Assembly: GCF_000986865.1 (NCBI RefSeq)
Contig: NZ_LAVS01000020.1
Span: 1 to 53,280, forward strand
Length of the DNA stretch: 53,280 nucleotides
Origin: Rheinheimera mesophila
Lineage (GTDB): Bacteria; Pseudomonadota; Gammaproteobacteria; Enterobacterales; Alteromonadaceae
Reading direction: 5' to 3'
Shown: positions 25,235 through 32,836 of the stretch, piece by piece
How positions within the stretch are numbered: position 1 is the stretch's first letter
How the letters are laid out: each line of letters begins with the position of its first letter
Position numbers and translations under genes: made by a program
Notes under the pieces: generated by a model
The model's database searches: none
What the model saw: only the letters and a program-made list of their open reading frames with translations
What the model was told of the DNA's origin: nothing

Positions 25235-26593
25235 GTGATTGTGGATTTAATACCGGGCCGCGCTGATTTGTGGTTTTTACCTTTGGGTGGCACAGGCGAA
25301 ATTGGCATGAATCTGAATTTATATGGTCATGCAGGTCGGTGGTTAATGGTGGATTGTGGTGTGACTTTTAATAGTCCACTGCAGCCTGACAGCTTGCAAA
25401 AAGCCGATGTAGTGGCTGCCGATCCGGCTTTTATTGCCCGCCAGCCAGAGAATCTCTCTGGAATTGTCATCACCCATGCCCATGAAGATCATATAGGTGC
25501 TCTGCCTGCGCTTTGGCCTCGTTTTAAATGCCCTGTTTATGCCACTGCTTTTACGGCTGAAATTCTGCGCCGTAAGCTCGCTGAAGTTGGACTTTTAGAT
25601 AAAGTTCCTATCATTGAAGTGAAAACCGGCGACACCAAACATATTGGCCCTTTTGCAGTACAGTTTCTCGCTATTACCCACTCCATTCCTGAACCGCATT
25701 GCCTGATGATCCGCACCGACGCAGGTTCGGTGTTTCACACCGCCGACTGGAAAATAGATGCAACACCTATGACAGGCAAGGCTTTTAAACCACGGGTGTT
25801 TCAGCGTTTAGCTCAGGAACATGTCACAGCTATGGTGTGTGATTCGACCAATGCATTGCGCGAGGGCTTTTCTGTGTCGGAGAGCGACTGTTATCAGGCT
25901 TTGTTGCAGGTGATCAGTAAAGCGCAGGGCAGAGTGGTGGTGACAGGGTTTAGCAGTAATGTCGGGCGTTTAATTGCACTGGGCCGGGTAGCGCATAAAA
26001 CCGGCCGTTATATGGCGCTACTTGGCCGCTCTTTACAAAATATGGTCGGTGCGGCGCGGGCCACCGGGCACTGGCCAGAAGATATTCATCTGATCGACGC
26101 CAATGATTTGGGGTATTTACCCAAAGCCGAAGTTTTGGTGGTGGCCACCGGCAGTCAGGGGGAACCCAAAGCCACCTTAAGCCGTTTGGCTGCCGATATG
26201 CAGCGCGAGTTATCACTGGAAAGTGGTGATTTAGTCATTTTCAGCTCCATTATTATTCCGGGCAATGAAGGCTTTATCGAAAAACTGGTGCAGCAATTTC
26301 AGCAACGTGACATTCACACCTTACAAAGCCACGACACCGAATTACCTATTCATGTGTCAGGCCATCCGTGCCGCGGCGAGCTGGAATTACTGTACCGTTG
26401 GGTCAAACCTCACATCGCAGTGCCTGTGCATGGTGAAGCTGCGCATATAGCGGCCAATGCCGATGTGGCGCGGCAAAGTCAGGTACCAGTTCAATTGACC
26501 GGCCTCAATGGTGATTTGTACGTACTGGCGCCGCAGCCGCGGATCTACAAACAAGTGGTCAAAACTGGCCGTATTGCTCTGGTCAGGTCCTGA
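25235..26593 (+). CDS. RNase J-like metallo-beta-lactamase-fold ribonuclease
   Basis: A 452-residue MBL/beta-CASP protein of the RNase J type. The N-terminal LPLGGTGEIGMNLNLY and the metal motif H81-x-H83-x-D85-H86 (THAHEDHIGALP) are clear, as are the FHTADWKID aspartate, the beta-CASP insertion, and the late HVSGHPCRGELELLYRWVKPHIAVPVHGE. RNase J is a 5'-3' exo- and endoribonuclease of Firmicutes and others and is unusual in RNase E-based gammaproteobacteria. The C-terminal domain of about 100 residues found in RNase J1/J2 is missing. It starts with GTG (25235) after AGGA, and its stop overlaps the next start by one base. An RNA substrate is likely but not certain. Confidence 0.85.
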   Translation: MIVDLIPGRADLWFLPLGGTGEIGMNLNLYGHAGRWLMVDCGVTFNSPLQPDSLQKADVVAADPAFIARQPENLSGIVITHAHEDHIGALPALWPRFKCPVYATAFTAEILRRKLAEVGLLDKVPIIEVKTGDTKHIGPFAVQFLAITHSIPEPHCLMIRTDAGSVFHTADWKIDATPMTGKAFKPRVFQRLAQEHVTAMVCDSTNALREGFSVSESDCYQALLQVISKAQGRVVVTGFSSNVGRLIALGRVAHKTGRYMALLGRSLQNMVGAARATGHWPEDIHLIDANDLGYLPKAEVLVVATGSQGEPKATLSRLAADMQRELSLESGDLVIFSSIIIPGNEGFIEKLVQQFQQRDIHTLQSHDTELPIHVSGHPCRGELELLYRWVKPHIAVPVHGEAAHIAANADVARQSQVPVQLTGLNGDLYVLAPQPRIYKQVVKTGRIALVRS

Positions 26594-27768
26594 TGGTACG
26601 GCTGCAGTGGCTTGATTCTATTAGTGCAGTCAAAGCAGCGGACTGGAATGCCTTATTCCCTGCTGACTACCCTTTTACCCGTCATGAGTTCTTACAGGCG
26701 CTGGAGTCAGGCGGCAGTGTTGGCCAAAGTTCAGGTCGGCAAACCGGCTGGCTGGTGCGGCATTTTGTGGTGTGGCAAGACGAGCAACTGCTGGCGGCTG
26801 TGCCTGCGTATCTCAAATTGCATTCCTATGGCGAATACCTGTTCGACTGGTCTTTTGCCGAAGCTTATCAAAACTACGGTCTGGAGTATTACCCCAAATT
26901 ATTGCTCGCCATCCCTTTTACACCCGCTGAAGGACCACGTTTGGGGCTGGCCGCTGGTGTCGATAAAGCACAACTGTTGCAGTGGCTAAAGCTGGGCGTC
27001 AGTCAGCTCAATCAGCAGTTGCCTTTAAGTCATCTGCAATGCCTGTATGCCGATCCTGCTGATCAGCAGGCGTTTCGTGACGCAGGTTTTATTGAACGTT
27101 TTGATGTGCAGTTTTTATGGTCCAATCAAGGCTTTCAGTGTTTTGACGATTTTCTTGCGCTGCTAACAGCTCGTAAACGTAAACAAATCCGTAAGGAGAG
27201 AGCGGCGATTGCAGAGCAGGGGCTGGAGCTTAAAACCTTAAGCGGTGCCGATTTGGATTTAGCCTTCTGGCAGCAGTTTTATCGATTTTATTGTGACACC
27301 TACCAAAAGCGCTCCCGTCATCAGGGCTATTTAACGCTGGATAGCTTTCTGTGTTGGGGGCAGAGTATGGCTGATCAGATCGTGGTCTTTGCTGCTTTTG
27401 CTGATAAAACCATGCTGGCGGCGTCGTTGTGTTTCCGGTCAGACACTAGCTTGTATGGCCGTTATTGGGGCTGTGCAGACGATGTTAACTTTTTGCATTT
27501 TGAATGCTGTTATTACAGCGGCATAGAGTATTGCATCAGACAAGGACTGCAATTTTTTGATGCCGGTGCTCAGGGCGAACACAAGTTACAACGTGGTTTT
27601 GCGCCCGTGCTCAGGCACGGTTTTTATCAGTTTACCGACAAAGCACAGCATAAAGCGCTGAATGAAGCGATAGCACGCTATTGCCTGCACGAGCAGAAGG
27701 CGGTGGAGCAGTATCGGCAAGAGGCAGCGCTCAGTCTGCCTTTTGCCAACAGTGTTGTTGAACGCTGA
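26593..27768 (+). CDS. FemAB/GNAT-type N-acyltransferase (COG3146-like)
   Basis: A 391-residue protein of the peptidogalycan/FemAB-like acyltransferase class (DUF482/COG3146). Landmarks are FTRHEFLQALESGGSVGQSSGRQTGWLVRH near the start, LFDWSFAEAYQNYGLEYYPKL, and the C-terminal GLQFFDAGAQGEHKLQRGFAP with its GEHK turn. Members join the GNAT fold but the acceptor is unknown. Its ATG overlaps the stop of the RNase J-like gene (TGATG), so the two are translationally coupled and may share a process. The C-terminus stops 5 bases before the end of the convergent yghU-like gene. Confidence 0.85.
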   Translation: MVRLQWLDSISAVKAADWNALFPADYPFTRHEFLQALESGGSVGQSSGRQTGWLVRHFVVWQDEQLLAAVPAYLKLHSYGEYLFDWSFAEAYQNYGLEYYPKLLLAIPFTPAEGPRLGLAAGVDKAQLLQWLKLGVSQLNQQLPLSHLQCLYADPADQQAFRDAGFIERFDVQFLWSNQGFQCFDDFLALLTARKRKQIRKERAAIAEQGLELKTLSGADLDLAFWQQFYRFYCDTYQKRSRHQGYLTLDSFLCWGQSMADQIVVFAAFADKTMLAASLCFRSDTSLYGRYWGCADDVNFLHFECCYYSGIEYCIRQGLQFFDAGAQGEHKLQRGFAPVLRHGFYQFTDKAQHKALNEAIARYCLHEQKAVEQYRQEAALSLPFANSVVER

Positions 27769-27773
27769 GGCTG

Positions 27774-28619
27774 TTATGCCTTAGGGAGCTTGTCAAAATC
27801 TGCAGCGCTATGACGTTCCGGTAACTGCTCATGGGCCTCACCCCAGTTGCGATTCACCTTCACTGCGCGTTGTGCTGCAGGGCGCTGATCTATCTGTGTA
27901 GCCCAGCGCTGCAGGTGGTGGTAACTTTGCACATCCAGAAACTCGGCGGCATTGTACAAACGGCCCAGAGCTAAAGCGCCATACCAGGGCCAAATGGCCA
28001 TATCGGCAATACTGTAGTCATCACCTGCAACAAAGGCGTGCTGTGCCAGTTGTTTGTCCAGTACGTGGAGCTGACGTTTGGTCTCCATTGCATACCTGTT
28101 AATAGGGTATTCGTATTTTTCCGGTGCATAGGCGTAAAAATGACCAAAACCACCACCAACAAAAGGTGCGCTGCCCATTTGCCAGAATAACCAGTTCAGC
28201 GCTTCAGTACGTTTTGCTAAATCTTTTGGCAAAAAAGCGCCAAACTTTTCAGCCAGATACAACAAAATCGAGCCTGACTCAAACAGCCGGATGCCGGTGC
28301 TGCGATCAAACAAAGCCGGAATTTTACTGTTCGGGTTGACTCCAACAAAACCACTGCCAAATTGGTCGCCATCACGAATGCTGATCAACCAGGCATCGTA
28401 ATCGGCCTGCTTGATACCTGCCTCTAGTAGCTCCTCTAATAACAATGTGACTTTGACTCCGTTTGGCGTCGCCATCGAATACAGTTGCAAATCGTGTTGG
28501 CCTACCGGCAGATCATGATCATGGGTCGCGCCTGATACGGGTCTGTTAATACTGGCAAAGGCACCGCCGTTTTGACTGTCCCAGCGCCAGACTTTAGGTG
28601 GGGTATAGCTATTGCTCAT
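27774..28619 (-). CDS. yghU: Glutathione S-transferase-like disulfide reductase YghU
   Basis: A 281-residue GST-fold protein of the YghU type, longer than ordinary GSTs because of an N-terminal extension (YTPPKVWRWDSQNGGAFASINRPVSGATH). The thioredoxin-like domain with LYSMATPNGVKVTLLLEELL and NSKIPALFD follows, and then the helical domain with MGSAPFVGGGFGHFYAYAPEKYEYPINRY and DYSIADMAIWPW. The E. coli enzyme binds two glutathiones and reduces organic disulfides rather than conjugating electrophiles. The gene is monocistronic and convergent with the acyltransferase gene, with only 5 bases between stops and no obvious separate terminator. Confidence 0.93.
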   Translation of the reverse strand: MSNSYTPPKVWRWDSQNGGAFASINRPVSGATHDHDLPVGQHDLQLYSMATPNGVKVTLLLEELLEAGIKQADYDAWLISIRDGDQFGSGFVGVNPNSKIPALFDRSTGIRLFESGSILLYLAEKFGAFLPKDLAKRTEALNWLFWQMGSAPFVGGGFGHFYAYAPEKYEYPINRYAMETKRQLHVLDKQLAQHAFVAGDDYSIADMAIWPWYGALALGRLYNAAEFLDVQSYHHLQRWATQIDQRPAAQRAVKVNRNWGEAHEQLPERHSAADFDKLPKA

Positions 28620-28760
28620 CGCTGCTCCGGTTGTATTGAATTTATAAAGACTCTGATTGATATTGGTTTGGTTTGGACAGATCTCAAGGTGTAGCCAGAG
28701 CCTTTTGCCGAATTGAGTTCTGCCCTGTACAATCCGACTTTTTCTGCAGACAGGGATCTT

Positions 28761-30044
28761 ATGTTCAGCCTCGAAACTTTAGCGCAACAGAGTGCACCAC
28801 TGAGCCACATTGCTCTCTCGGATGGTCTGACTGAATTTCCTACTGAGTTATACAGGTTTAGCGACAGTCTGGAAATTCTGGACCTGTCCGGCAATCAGTT
28901 GTCGGATTTACCTGCAGATTTACACCGCTTTAAAAAACTAAAACGGCTTTTTTTAACCGCCAATCACTTTCGCCATATCCCCGCGGTATTAAGCCATTGC
29001 CCGGCTTTGATTATGCTGAGTTTTAAAGGCAATCAGCTTAGTCAGTTTGCTGAAGCCTCGCTGCCGCAGCAGTTGGAGTGGCTGATTTTAACAGACAACC
29101 AACTGACTGAATTACCCAAAGATTTTGGTCGTTACACTAAACTGCGTAAAGTGGCACTGGCGGGGAATAGGTTGTCGGCGTTACCGGATTCGATGCAGCA
29201 ATGCCGTGATTTGGCATTATTGCGCTTGTCGTTGAATCAGTTTGCGTTTTTTCCGGATTGGTTATTTGAGTTACCCAAATTAGCCTGGCTGGCGCTGGGG
29301 GCAAATCCCGCTTGCCCTGTACCAGAAGCTCACGCCATTACCGCTCATCGCTTATCGGATTATCAGTTATTGCAAAAACTGGGCGAAGGTGCATCCGGTG
29401 TGATTTATCAGGCACGTTTTGCTCAGGATGCAGAGCTGGTGGCGTTAAAACAATTTAAAGGCTGGGTCACCAGCGATGGCTGCCCACAAGATGAGATGAA
29501 TAACTACCTCAATGCCGGAGCTCATCCAAATCTGATTGCTGTCAAAGCCAGGTTAAAAGACTCTGAGCTACCGGGGTTGGTGATGGAATTGGTGCCTTCG
29601 TCCTTTACCGTACTGGGGCAGCCGCCGTCTTTTGTTAGCTGCACCAGAGACACCTTTACTCAAGGCCAATGCTTCACTTTAGTGCAGCTAAAACAACTAG
29701 CACAGCAGGTCACCAAGGTCATGGCGCATTTGCATCAACGGCAGATAGCTCATGGCGACTTGTATGCCCACAATATGCTGGTCAATGCACAGCACCAGTT
29801 ATATCTGGGAGACTTCGGTGCTGCAACGGCGTTAAAGGCTTTACCGCGGCAACAGCAGCAGTTGTTTTGTGCGTTGGAGGTCCGTGCTTTTGCTTATTGG
29901 TTGCTGGATATGCGGAGCCTGTTACCTGCTGCAGAGCAACTGATGTTTGATGAACAATTCAGCACTGTGCTGTCGCAGTGTTTACAAGCCTCAGTCGGGT
30001 TGAGGCCAGACTTTGGTCAATTGACCGGGGTTTTTTCTATATAG
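28761..30044 (+). CDS. Leucine-rich repeat protein kinase
   Basis: A 427-residue cytosolic fusion. Residues 18-185 are LRRs of the LEILDLSGNQLSDLPADL type (about seven copies). Residues 200-427 are a protein kinase domain: glycine loop LGEGASGVIYQ (207-217), lysine K230 (VALKQFK), catalytic loop HGDLYAHN with D333 and N338, and DFG at 351-353. The HGDLYxxN loop lacks the usual HRD arginine and KPxN lysine but keeps the essential Asp and Asn, so activity is plausible. LRR-kinases of this kind are known in some proteobacteria. The ATG at 28761 has CAGGGA upstream; an in-frame TTG at 28713 has none. The substrate is unknown, perhaps presented by the LRR surface. Confidence 0.85.
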   Translation: MFSLETLAQQSAPLSHIALSDGLTEFPTELYRFSDSLEILDLSGNQLSDLPADLHRFKKLKRLFLTANHFRHIPAVLSHCPALIMLSFKGNQLSQFAEASLPQQLEWLILTDNQLTELPKDFGRYTKLRKVALAGNRLSALPDSMQQCRDLALLRLSLNQFAFFPDWLFELPKLAWLALGANPACPVPEAHAITAHRLSDYQLLQKLGEGASGVIYQARFAQDAELVALKQFKGWVTSDGCPQDEMNNYLNAGAHPNLIAVKARLKDSELPGLVMELVPSSFTVLGQPPSFVSCTRDTFTQGQCFTLVQLKQLAQQVTKVMAHLHQRQIAHGDLYAHNMLVNAQHQLYLGDFGAATALKALPRQQQQLFCALEVRAFAYWLLDMRSLLPAAEQLMFDEQFSTVLSQCLQASVGLRPDFGQLTGVFSI

Positions 30045-30187
30045 CCTGGCGCAGGCAGATTCTCTCGTCACTGCTGTCGTCGATCAATCACTTTCGTCTT
30101 GAGGTCCCCGCAGGTCCGGCTCAGAGTGGCTGTGTGGTTTTTGAACAAACCCCAGCACCTTTAACCGTACCATCCGAGGACAACACT

Positions 30188-30580
30188 ATGTTATGTGCGA
30201 AAAAACTCTACACACTGCTAGCCGCCGCTTTGGTGATACTGATGCTGACGGGGAGCAAAGCGGTCTTTGCTCTGGAGTTATCGGCTGAGGCTGAGCGTTA
30301 CAGCTCTGTTTCCTCTTTTTTGCAGCAGGGCAATGCAAAAACCAACCATTACAGTGGCATCTATTTACGTGTAAGTCCAAAGCTTGCCGGACAGTATAAC
30401 TATCTGCAAGAAGGCAGAAAAAAGCTGCAGCTTAAGGATCAGGCTTTTATGGTTTCAGCTTCAGGCTTGTTTTATAAAGTAGAGCAGCAGCGCAATGGAG
30501 AGTATTGGATCAGTATCAGACCTATTTATCAGGACAAGTTGGATGCTAAGGCTGCTGTCAAGGCGGTAAAGCTGGTATGA
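30188..30580 (+). CDS. Small exported protein of unknown function
   Basis: A 130-residue secreted or periplasmic protein. A signal peptide (KKLYTLLAAALVILMLTGSKAVFA, cut near residue 28) is followed by a short beta-rich-looking domain (YLRVSPKLAGQYNYLQEGRKKL, MVSASGLFYKVEQQRNGEYWISIRP). I recognise no family. The ATG at 30188 has GAGGA 8 bases upstream, which fixes the start; the reading frame is open further upstream only through the end of the kinase gene. It lies 143 bases after the LRR kinase on the same strand and could be transcribed with it. Confidence 0.7.
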   Translation: MLCAKKLYTLLAAALVILMLTGSKAVFALELSAEAERYSSVSSFLQQGNAKTNHYSGIYLRVSPKLAGQYNYLQEGRKKLQLKDQAFMVSASGLFYKVEQQRNGEYWISIRPIYQDKLDAKAAVKAVKLV

Positions 30581-30585
30581 GCAAG

Positions 30586-30621
30586 TTGCCACGAGTCAGC
30601 ACCATGGCTGACTCGTGGCAA
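30586..30621. terminator. Perfect 15-bp-stem hairpin between convergent genes
   Basis: TTGCCACGAGTCAGC (30586-30600) and its exact complement (30607-30621) around ACCATG. It lies between the small exported protein and the convergent LytTR gene. Neither side has a good T run, but the stem is strong. Confidence 0.7.
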
Positions 30622-30630
30622 AAGACAGAC

Positions 30631-31482
30631 TTAATGAGTGCGCGCCATACCGCCGGATTGATAGTACTGGGCACGAAACTGTTCTCTGAAACTTTTACTA
30701 ACCGGAATTTTCTCGCCACTGTGCAGCACTATGTCGTGATTTCCGGTCGGCGCATACTCCATACTTTGCACATAGTTCAGATTGACAAAAAAGGAGCGAT
30801 GGCAACGTACCAGAACTGAGCCTGCTACTGCTTTCTCAACAGCCTTCATCGTAGCGCGCATCAGATACAGATTATCCTGCACTTTAACCTCCAGATAATT
30901 ACCGCAAGCCTTAAAGTACTGAACTTCATCCAGTCTGACCACATGCTCTGCATGGCTGGACTGGACAACAAAAGTCCGGACCTGAGCAGGGCGGTCAGGT
31001 TCTGTGTCAGGCAGCGACGATGCTTTGGTTTTCTCCGCGGCATGCTTGTGCCAAAAAACATAAGCTAACAGCAGCAGCCAAACGATCAGATACAGCGGAG
31101 CTCTTTTGTAAGCCAGAGACAGGACCTGCGCATAGGGGGTTTGCGTCATCAGCAGTTCTACGCTGCAGCGAAGTAACACCGCTGCCAGCGGCATCCAGGC
31201 GGTTGCCTGCAGCACCAAAACAAGCTGAGTTTTGTCCGTTAAGCTTAAGCCCTGATGATTGGAGATTTGCTGAACCAGGATGGGGATCAGGAGTAGCCAG
31301 AGTGCCCAGTCAGAGCTGGCCCAAAGAATAGACAAGGTCAGGCTGGCATCTGCACCTTCCAGCCTCGCCAGCAGATAACAATAAGCGATAGAGCAAAGCA
31401 ATACCAAAGTGGCCGCCAGTCCAAGCTGACGATTTGATTCTATGGCCCACTGCGGGAGCTGGAGTTGGTTTGTCGATAACAT
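30631..31482 (-). CDS. Membrane-bound LytTR-family transcriptional regulator
   Basis: A 283-residue protein with an N-terminal region of about four membrane segments (LAATLVLLCSIAYCYLLARL, SSDWALWLLLIPILVQQI, LVLVLQATAWMPLAAVLL, APLYLIVWLLLLAYVFWH) and a C-terminal LytTR DNA-binding domain (about 180-275): VVRLDEVQYFKACGNYLEVK, RCHRSFFVNLNYVQSMEY and GEKIPVSKSFREQF. Membrane LytTR regulators sense signals directly, often with a partner kinase. The ATG at 31482 has AGGAG at 6 bases. The reading frame is open for 82 codons further upstream but without a ribosome site. It is divergent from a single-domain response regulator; direct repeats between them may be its sites. Confidence 0.87.
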   Translation of the reverse strand: MLSTNQLQLPQWAIESNRQLGLAATLVLLCSIAYCYLLARLEGADASLTLSILWASSDWALWLLLIPILVQQISNHQGLSLTDKTQLVLVLQATAWMPLAAVLLRCSVELLMTQTPYAQVLSLAYKRAPLYLIVWLLLLAYVFWHKHAAEKTKASSLPDTEPDRPAQVRTFVVQSSHAEHVVRLDEVQYFKACGNYLEVKVQDNLYLMRATMKAVEKAVAGSVLVRCHRSFFVNLNYVQSMEYAPTGNHDIVLHSGEKIPVSKSFREQFRAQYYQSGGMARTH

Positions 31483-31590
31483 TTTTGTCTCCTGTGCTAA
31501 ATGCGGCTGTTGGGTCTGATGCCGGTACAGCCAGTGCAATAGTTGAGGGTAACCTCTGGTACTGACCATGCTCTCATTGCCGATCTGTCT

Positions 31591-31630
31591 GTGACATTGA
31601 AAAGTGACGAGACGACGACAGATGTGACGA
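31591..31630. promoter_or_regulatory. Direct repeats GTGAC(G/A)(A/T), candidate LytTR binding sites
   Basis: GTGACAT (31591-31597), GTGACGA (31604-31610) and GTGACGA (31624-31630) occur in one strand orientation. The last two are spaced by 20 bases, about two helical turns. LytTR domains bind imperfect direct repeats, so these are candidate sites for the adjacent regulator. Confidence 0.35.
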
Positions 31631-31773
31631 ATGCACGCTTTGTCTGGTGCTGATCCAGTGTTCGATGTCTGCAGTATCTCATAACATTGCTGGAGATTTA
31701 TACAACTTGTGACTAGAGTAAATGACACAGAGTTTTTCTGTTTTCGTCACAAGGAAGAGGTTGAGACAGAGTT

Positions 31774-32151
31774 ATGTCTTTGAAATTATTGATCGTAGAC
31801 GACAGCCAAGTTTGTTTGGTCCTGACCAGGGGGTATATCCAAAGTATCCGTGCTGACTGGGTTTGCACCATCACAGAAAGTGCAGAGCAGGCCATGGCCT
31901 TGATTGAAAAACAACATTTTGACGCCTACGCACTGGACTATCATCTGCCCGGGCGGAATGGTTTAGAGCTGGCTCGTTGGATCAGGCAGCGGGATCCGCA
32001 GTGTTTCATTGGCTTGTTAACCTCCAATATGCTGAATTATGTCGAAGATCAGGCGATCAGTGATCAGCTCCATTATTATCGAAAACCTGCGAAACCTGAC
32101 GTGATAAAACAGTTTGTCAGCGATGTTGAAGGTTATACCCTCTGTACCTGA
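31774..32151 (+). CDS. Single-domain response regulator (CheY-like)
   Basis: A 125-residue stand-alone receiver domain. The acidic pair D9-D10 (LLIVDDSQ), the phosphoacceptor D55 (YALDYHLPGRNGLEL), T83 (GLLTSN) and K104 (YYRKPAKP) are all in place, so it should be phosphorylatable. There is no output domain, so it must act through protein contacts. It is divergent from the membrane LytTR regulator; a local sensor kinase is not present in the window. An AGGAAGAGG site lies 14-20 bases before the ATG. Confidence 0.9.
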   Translation: MSLKLLIVDDSQVCLVLTRGYIQSIRADWVCTITESAEQAMALIEKQHFDAYALDYHLPGRNGLELARWIRQRDPQCFIGLLTSNMLNYVEDQAISDQLHYYRKPAKPDVIKQFVSDVEGYTLCT

Positions 32152-32424
32152 AACCCGTTGTGTTGACCTTGCACCTGTCTCGCTCTGGTTTCAAGCACTT
32201 GCGTACATAAAAGAGCTTATTTTAATAACTAAGTGAAATAAGCTTTGACACTGCTCTGAAAACCTATACACTGGCTTCGCTTTGTTAGTCTGTTCATTAT
32301 TTATGCACCACAACGAATGTTACTGTTGTTTTAGTACGTCCTGTATTCATAAGTTAAAACATCTCTTACAGCACCATCGCCTGAAACCAGGCACCATTAA
32401 TTTTATTAAATACAGGTATATACC
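32152..32424 (+). promoter_or_regulatory. Terminator-like hairpin, promoter and leader of the cold-shock gene
   Basis: AGCTTATTT (32214-32222) pairs perfectly with AAATAAGCT (32236-32244), probably ending the response-regulator transcript. TTGACA (32245-32250) and a TATACA-like box (32265-32270) follow, though the spacing is short. About 150 bases of AT-rich untranslated leader precede the ATG, as in cspA-type mRNAs whose leader folding responds to temperature. No exact cold box is visible. Confidence 0.5.
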
Positions 32425-32634
32425 ATGTCTAATACAACTACCGGCACAGTAAAATGGTTCAACGAGACTAAAGGTTTCGGTTTCATCGAACAGGCTTCAG
32501 GTCCAGACGTTTTCGCTCACTTCAGCGCAATTTCAAGCACGGGTTTCAAAACTCTGCAAGAAGGCCAACGCGTACAGTTCACTGTAAGCCAGGGTCAAAA
32601 AGGCCCACAGGCTGAAAACATCGTTGTTCTGTAA
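32425..32634 (+). CDS. Cold-shock protein, CspA family
   Basis: A 69-residue single CSD-fold protein: [20 protein letters not shown] carries RNP1 (KGFGFI), and DVFAHFSAI carries RNP2, with [25 protein letters not shown] closing the barrel. Such proteins bind single-stranded RNA and DNA and act as RNA chaperones or antiterminators, many of them cold-induced. The long AT-rich leader fits post-transcriptional cold control, but some family members are growth-phase regulated instead. A strong terminator follows 60 bases after the stop, so the gene is monocistronic. Confidence 0.95.
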   Translation: MSNTTTGTVKWFNETKGFGFIEQASGPDVFAHFSAISSTGFKTLQEGQRVQFTVSQGQKGPQAENIVVL

Positions 32635-32692
32635 TTTTGAATTACAGTCACCTGGGTTAACAGATTTAATCTGATTTCACGGGTCACAACAG

Positions 32693-32727
32693 AAAAAAGG
32701 CAACTGCAATGCAGCTGCCTTTTTTTA
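32693..32727 (+). terminator. Rho-independent terminator of the cold-shock gene
   Basis: AAAAAAGGCAACTGC pairs with GCAGCTGCCTTTTTTT (one wobble or mismatch) around a small loop, ending in T7. Confidence 0.9.
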
Positions 32728-32836
32728 TGGCTGCGGTCCAGCTACCGGGCAGCATAAATCCAAATCATCACCAAAGCTGGGCTGTTTTCAATCTGTCTAC
32801 GTATAGTCACCACCTCTTCTGTTCTGTCATACTGTT

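Noticed and set aside
30577-30819. 80-codon frame starting on the stop of the small exported protein
   Set aside because: It runs antisense to the LytTR gene and across the hairpin; its composition is that of a shadow frame.
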